This document shows positions 58,806 through 64,000 of a stretch of 64,000 bases of DNA, in pieces; within the stretch, counting starts at the first letter, position 1, and each line of letters starts with the position of its first letter. The notes below the pieces were generated by a model that was not told where the DNA came from, ran no database searches, and saw only the letters and a program-made list of their open reading frames with translations. This DNA comes from Tolypocladium sp. Sup5 PDA-1 (taxonomy: Eukaryota; Ascomycota; Sordariomycetes; Hypocreales; Ophiocordycipitaceae). The position numbers and the translations under genes are program-made. The stretch spans positions 930,001 to 994,000 of the forward strand of contig JPHH03000003.1 in the NCBI GenBank assembly GCA_000750105.3, given 5' to 3'.

Positions 58806-61800
58806 TTACTTGAAAAGACTGCGCAGATCCATTAGTTTCTGTCTCGCAGCCTCCGCCTTGTCCAGCCCTCTGCTCTGTCCATCCATGCTGAGGCTCGCGA
58901 GCTTCATCTTTTTATCCTGGAGCTCCAGCATCTTCTCCTCGAAGCTGCCCCGCATGATGTACCGGACCGTACGAACAGGTCTCTTTTGGCCGAGGCGATG
59001 GACGCGGTCGACGGCCTGCGCCTCCGCTGCAGGGTTATACTGCGGCTCCATGACATAGACGTTGTTGCCGGCAGTCAGGTTAAGGCCAAGCCCACCAGCC
59101 ATGATGGAGACGAGTATGACCTCGACACTATTGTCGTCGCGGAAACTGTCCATCGCCGCCGTCCGAGCTGGGCGCGACATGCTGCCATCCAGTCTAGCAA
59201 ATGAGATGCCTGCGGCATTCAGCGCCAGCTCAATCAGGTCCAAGTTCGACGTCCATCCCGAAAAGACAACAGATTTGAATGGAGGTTCGGACGGGTTCGC
59301 CTCGCTTGCGGCTTTGGACTTCAGAAGATCGTCGACCAGAGCCTTCGTCTTTGTGTGAGGACCGTCATACTTGTCAAGCTTCTTCCGAGTATTCTTGGCC
59401 TTGGCCTTAGCAGGGCCATCATGCTCGGCATCCACATCATCGCGGCGAAGCTCAACAAACTCCAATCGAACGACGGAGTTGCACACAGGGCAGGGGCCAG
59501 TCCATTGGCCAGGATGCAGCATCGCTCTGGCCCGTTCTTGATACGTCCTGATGCACGAGCGGCAGACAACATGGAAGCATGCCGTCATGTAGCCAAGGAT
59601 GTCGTCTTGGTTCTCCGCGTCGACATTCTGACCCTCCCCGGAGTTTAGCTTCTTGCTGCATTCTATGCATGCGTCGTTGTTCGTTTCCTGCATAAGCGCA
59701 AACATCTCATGCGCCTTTTGATGCGACAAAGCAGGTCCATTACTGTCGTCGTCGTCGTCAATGTCGATGGCCATTTCAGCCGACATGCCTCGGAGAGCGG
59801 CTAGGTCCTCGTCGTTAAGGAGATCTTTGCCGTGCGCGCATAGCAGCCGCAGTCGTAGAATAGCCTTGAGAATGTGAATATACGTGTTGCCTCCCAGGGC
59901 CTTGCTGGTGTTTGAACCAGCCAGCACCTTGACGCGATCCTGGGCGTTCCTCGCGAACATGTCATAAACCGCCCGCTCTTCGGCGTTGAAATCGAGTCTC
60001 ACCACAAGATCCTCCCGCGGCGGCAAGTTGATCTTGTCCTTGAGTCGGCGGAGAGTGATTGTGTCGACGAGGACGCGCAATTTGGGTACAATCTCCGGGT
60101 CACAAGCTTTAAATGGCTCCACGATGTAGCGGTTGAACTTGGGTCGATCATCGAAGGGATATAAACGGAGGAAGCCCAGCAGCGCTGCCAAGTCGTCCAA
60201 TCGATTCTGCACTGGGGTTCCCGTGACTGCCCACCGCCGCTCTGCCTGGAGGCGGCACATGGCCTTGAACTGCAGCGTAGATTGTTCGCGGATCATGTGA
60301 GCCTCATCGAGGACAATGCGGAACCAGCCAATCTCTTCCAGGGGGTACACGCCATCTTTGCGTTTCCGACGGGAGCTCAGCTCATTCGAGACCGAGCCGT
60401 AAGTGGTAATAACGATGTCAAATGTAGCGAGTTTAGCAGGGTCCTTGATTCGATTCGACCCGTGGTATATATGGCAGGAAAGGGCACCGGGTTGAAGGTG
60501 CTGCTTCATCTGTTCTTCCCAGTTGGTGATTGTACTCAGTGGGCAGACGATCAAAGTCGTCTTCGCCTGGCGCGTCACTGGCACCGGGTCAAAGTTGGGC
60601 TGCTGCATCATCAAGCCATCGTTCCTGGTTGGCTTGGGTTCCACCACGGGACGCTGCACTGGTTCGAGGAGCCCCCATTTGTGAGCGTCATCTGTGGAGC
60701 TTGCGATGAGAGACAATATGCTCAGGGTCTTTCCCAGGCCCATCATGTCGGCCAAGATTCCGCCGCGGGTTTCTGGCGGCGGCTCTCTCTGCTCCTGCCC
60801 AGTGATGGCGTTGGAGTACATCTTCTGGCAGTTGGCGTTGACCTTGGTCTGCCAGAAAGACACCATACCCTTTTCGCTGGATTGATCCTGCAGCGGCTTC
60901 TCTCTCGTTGCCATGAAGTAGAGTCCTTGCCTCTGATGCTTAAGCAGAGGCGTCGTGACGCGTGAATCTGGGTCCATGCCGGGGAGATCGTCATTTCTCT
61001 TGAGAGAATCGAAAACACCCATGACCTCGGAGCGAATCTCCTCCACGGTTCGGTTGGCCAGACTTGCGAATGAACCCTGCGAATCCGTGGGGTACACTTT
61101 TGGTGGCGGCGGCCGGTACTCGGTGTTGTGAGGGTTGAGGACTCTGATGCCCTTTTGAACGATGTACGGTGCGATGAGCTTCAGAGCGTGTCTCTGGAGG
61201 AGGAGGCCAACGTTTCTCGAGTATCTGCGTGGGCCGTACATGACCACGTCCAAGGCGTAGGTGCGTGAGGTTGGCTGGCCGGGTTCCTCGCCGGCCTTCT
61301 TAGGGTGAGGCGGGATCCGACACTCTGTCCTCATGCGAATGTTGGTATCGAGTAGTGGGCAGAAAGCCGCGGCGCTGTTGGGCTCGATGAGGCCAATTAT
61401 CTCCCGGGTGTGGTCAGTCGCGTGTATCTTGAGCGACCTCTCCCCTACCTGGCGTTTCAGCATAATCTTGATGGCCGGCTGATAGCCCGGCCCCCAAAGA
61501 CTCTGCATTCCAGGTTTTGGAGAGGGGACTTTGGTGCAGTTGATGCCGCTCTTGACCATGCCGTAGCAGACTTCCTCATCCTTGGGATCGCTCACTACCA
61601 TGACATCGTCGTCATTGCCTGCAGTGGTCAGTAAGGACTGCTTCAATGAGAACGGCAGCACCTCTTACCATCAGTCAAGTCCACTGTCAGTGCCTGTGGC
61701 AGGCCCTGCCCGTTGGCCTCTTTTCGTCTCTCCGTGACGTATTGTCCAAGAACACCGCTGCTGCTGCGGACAGGAATGTTGTTGGTCCTAGCAGCAAAAT

Positions 61801-62320
61801 CCTGTCCGTCTTCCGTCTTGCGGCGTTTGGCTTGCGGGACAGAGGAGCGGTTCTGGACATTATTCATGCGCTCGATCCAGGTCCCAACGCCGTTTGCGCT
61901 TGGCACATCGCCGTTGCTGGGGGTCGAGGCACCGCTGGGTGCGCCACTGGAGGAAGTTTCGTTGGCGCTCGCAAACTGAAAGGCCATGGCCTCGGGAGCG
62001 GCGGTGTTGGAGCGGTCTCTCGAGGCTTGGTATTGTCCAGCCAGCGACTGGTTCGAACCCGTGCTTCTCAGGTCGACGGCACTGTTGGCTCGGCGGCCTG
62101 GCTGAAGCAGCGCGGTTGCGTTCCACGAGGGCATGGCACCCGGAGGGTGCGACGATCGGCCTTGCACAGCATGACTGTCAGGACGGTGCTCGTATGAGAA
62201 AACGGTCGAGCCAGGAGTTCCTGCCAGCGCTTGCGAGACTCCTGGAAACATGGCCGCCTCACTTGAAGCTGCGGCATGTGATGGACTGTGGGGTAGCGGG
62301 TATGTACCGTTGGTGGCCAT
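58806..62320 (-). CDS. Rad5/HLTF-like SNF2 helicase with RING finger
   Basis: Exons are 62320-61669 and 61618-58806, giving 1154 residues; the intron is 50 bases. Residues 1-217 are Ser/Ala/Gly-rich and disordered, with a KRRKTED basic patch. Residues about 220-330 (EVCYGMVKSGINC, YQPAIKIMLKR, IGLIEPNSAAAFCPLLD) fit a HIRAN-type domain, which in HLTF binds 3' DNA ends; this part is divergent. The SNF2 ATPase has Walker A in GGILADMMGLGKT (about 501-513) and DEAH near 655. A C3HC4 RING inserted between the ATPase lobes (about 861-934, CIECSKKL ... CFHVVCRSC ... GPCPVCN) indicates ubiquitin-ligase activity. The helicase C lobe has ARLDGSMSRPART, AGGLGLNLT and DRVHRLGQKRPV. This order is that of Rad5/HLTF proteins in post-replication repair, but Rad16/Uls1-type relatives remain possible, so I give no symbol. 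Confidence 0.88.
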
Positions 62321-63787
62321 GTCGTCCGCGGCGCAGCGAGGTGAAGTGAAGCTTGCGTCAGATGGAGCGTTTTACCGCCGAAGATGCGAAGGGGTGCGTC
62401 GTCATCAGAGGTTCATGGCTATGCGAGGTGAAGAAGCAACGCTGACGAGGACGAGTTGCGGTGTTGGGGCAGACTCTCAAGTGGGAGCGCTCTGATAAGG
62501 TCACGGGCGGGCGTTATCGGGACGCGACCCGCTGTGCACAGCGCAGCACTGGCCTGGCCTGGCCCGGGGAGATGGAGATGGAGATGGCGATGGCGATGAG
62601 TGATGGAATGAATCAGAGGCGAGCCAACGAGGGAGACGGGAGCCTCTGTCACACGCGCAAACACCAGATGCACGGCGCGCGGCCACGCTATGCCTGGGGC
62701 TTGAAGGTACGTTGTGCGAGTCAAGGGTATAAAAGAAAACAAAATGTGGTTGGAAGAGGCAGCGAAGGAAGAGGCTCTCGAATGCACGACCGACCCTACA
62801 AGGACTGAGGTCGCTCCGGCCTGCACGCCAGCGAGGTCACCTGCACGGCACTGTTTGCAGTTCGCAGCTGAGCGGCGCCTTCCATTGGCCCGTGCGACCC
62901 CCCAAGTCCCGCCTAGCTGGCACCTCGAAGCCACTGTGCACGCGCACGTGAGCACTCTAGATTTTGACTACCTAGGTAGATTTCGACTGCCGGGACGGGC
63001 GCTAAAGCCGAGGGGCACACTCACTCTCTTGGATGCGGCCATGGCGAGGAAGCAGCAGCGGGTGATGGATGCAAATGGACGGCGAGGGGGGTTCGTTGCA
63101 TGTGCAAGACAAGACGGCTAGGTCATGTATCGTACGAAGGAGTACAGACTACTACGGAGTACGAATACAGACATGACGCATCGGTGCACGGTGCCAGCGG
63201 AGCACCTACCCTGGACCCCAAGGGGCAGCTCCGAGACGAGCAGGGCCGAACCTGTGTGGTCGTTGTTTGCGGTAGTCGTTTTCTGCGGGTTCCGACAAAT
63301 CCGCTGTTTGTCTCTCGTGGCTATTTACAGTGCAGTGCTGTCGAGGACTCAAGGCGAGGAACATGTTCATGAGGCGGTATCGATGATGTTCACTACAAAC
63401 ACAGACAGGTACAGATGGGACCCAGGTGAATCATTTTACTCCGTGCTGCACAGGTGTCACAGAAACCGAAAGGGTAATGCTCTCCGCTTGTCTGGCTAGT
63501 ATACCTTGGATATTAAAAAGAGATGAATGGTCTTTCCCCAGAATTGCTTTCCTTGCTGCCGCAGTCATGGCTGTTACGGATGACCGTGAGATGCTTACCT
63601 AAGGCACCTGGGGATGGTGGCAGCCCACGCCCTCAATTTTCGTCAATTTGGCAGAGCTGCGCATGTGCCCCGCCATATCCCCGCCAGCGCCAGACCTCGA
63701 AGCCACATCGTCGTCGCGTGCGGACCTCCAAGGCCCGACCAAGATTGCCTCTCCTCCTCGAGAACCCCTGGCAAGCCATCGGTGACC
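62321..63787. other. 1.5-kb divergent intergenic region, Rad5-like gene / srp68
   Basis: No gene is supported. A GAGATG/GCGATG hexamer-like repeat lies at 62569-62598, a CTACCTAGGTAG palindrome near 62969, and a cluster of TACGAAGGAGTAC/ACTACGGAGTACG words at about 63130-63170. Confidence 0.5.
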
Positions 63788-63978
63788 ATGGACATCACCA
63801 GCTTCGTGGTCCAGGGCCGCGACCAGGCCCTCCTCTACGGCGACTACTCCACCTACCACACCCAGCTGGCCAAGCGCCTCCTCAACTCGCGCAAGAAGCT
63901 GGGCATTGCGACCAAGAACCGGGGCAAGTTTCACAAGAAGGACGAGGTCACAGCCGAGGACGTTGGTGGCAGCCATGA
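63788..63978 (+). CDS. srp68: Signal recognition particle subunit SRP68, first exon
   Basis: The ATG at 63788 starts MDITSFVVQGRDQALLYGD, followed by YSTYHTQLAKRLLNSRKKLGIATKNRGKFHKK and VTAEDVGGSHE, the conserved N-terminus of SRP68. SRP68 binds SRP RNA and forms a heterodimer with SRP72, in targeting secretory proteins to the ER. The reading frame meets TGA at 63980-63982. A good donor, GTGAGA, lies at 63979 within the CAT GAG codons, where the family would continue with HE(Y/F), so I end the exon at 63978. The remainder of the gene is outside the window. Only about 64 residues can be judged, hence the symbol rests on the N-terminus alone. Confidence 0.85.
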
Positions 63979-64000
63979 GTGAGAAGCCCTTGTTCGTGAG

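Noticed and set aside
62045..62065. GGTTCGAACCC, resembling a tRNA T-arm
   Set aside because: It lies within the first exon of the Rad5-like gene and no cloverleaf can be built around it.

Overview
The window is nuclear DNA of a filamentous ascomycete. Genes carry short GT-AG introns of about 50-115 bases, protein-coding exons are GC-rich, and the gene set is typical of Pezizomycotina: Arp9, a Ysc84/SYLF protein, GCP2, Zn2Cys6 and C2H2-plus-fungal domain regulators, and a Rad5/HLTF-like helicase. Codon use, gene content and many intergenic words such as TACGAGTA, TACGGAGTA and TACGGACTA suggest Hypocreales. That placement is an inference and no species is claimed.

Layout. 1-7.7 kb: 3' end of a MATE transporter (+), arp9 (-) and a SYLF-domain protein (-). 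7.7-14.2 kb: sparse, with a broken F-box gene (-) and a 66-residue membrane protein (+). 14.2-17.2 kb: a C2H2 zinc-finger/fungal-domain regulator (-), whose upstream side opens on 11.8 kb without a recognisable gene (17.2-29.0 kb). 29.0-38.0 kb: compact housekeeping block of mitochondrial ribosomal protein uL29m (+), Rab GDI (+), nucleolar GTPase NOG1 (-), orotate phosphoribosyltransferase (+) and a GNAT acetyltransferase (-). 38.0-42.9 kb: gene-poor, holding a decayed alcohol acetyltransferase. 42.9-46.2 kb: DDI1 (+) and RRP8 (-), convergent. 46.2-50.6 kb: another long intergenic stretch, upstream of a Zn2Cys6 regulator (50.6-53.6 kb, +). 53.9-64.0 kb: 20S proteasome alpha5 (-), gamma-tubulin complex GCP2 (+), a Rad5/HLTF-like SNF2-RING protein (-) and the first exon of SRP68 (+).

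The genes do not form a cluster. Most serve basic processes: chromatin remodelling, ribosome assembly (NOG1, RRP8, uL29m), vesicle traffic (GDI), protein turnover (alpha5, DDI1), microtubule nucleation, DNA repair, pyrimidine synthesis and secretion (SRP68). Each gene model below was spliced by hand; exon ends are given in the evidence.

I found no convincing new multi-gene system, mobile element, CRISPR array or RNA gene. The points most worth following are two pseudogenes with several lesions each, the gene desert upstream of the C2H2 regulator with a 513-codon stop-free frame and a perfect 17-bp inverted repeat, a start codon split by an intron in DDI1, a probable GC-AG intron in proteasome alpha5, and a 42-base G/C homopolymer inside an intron.
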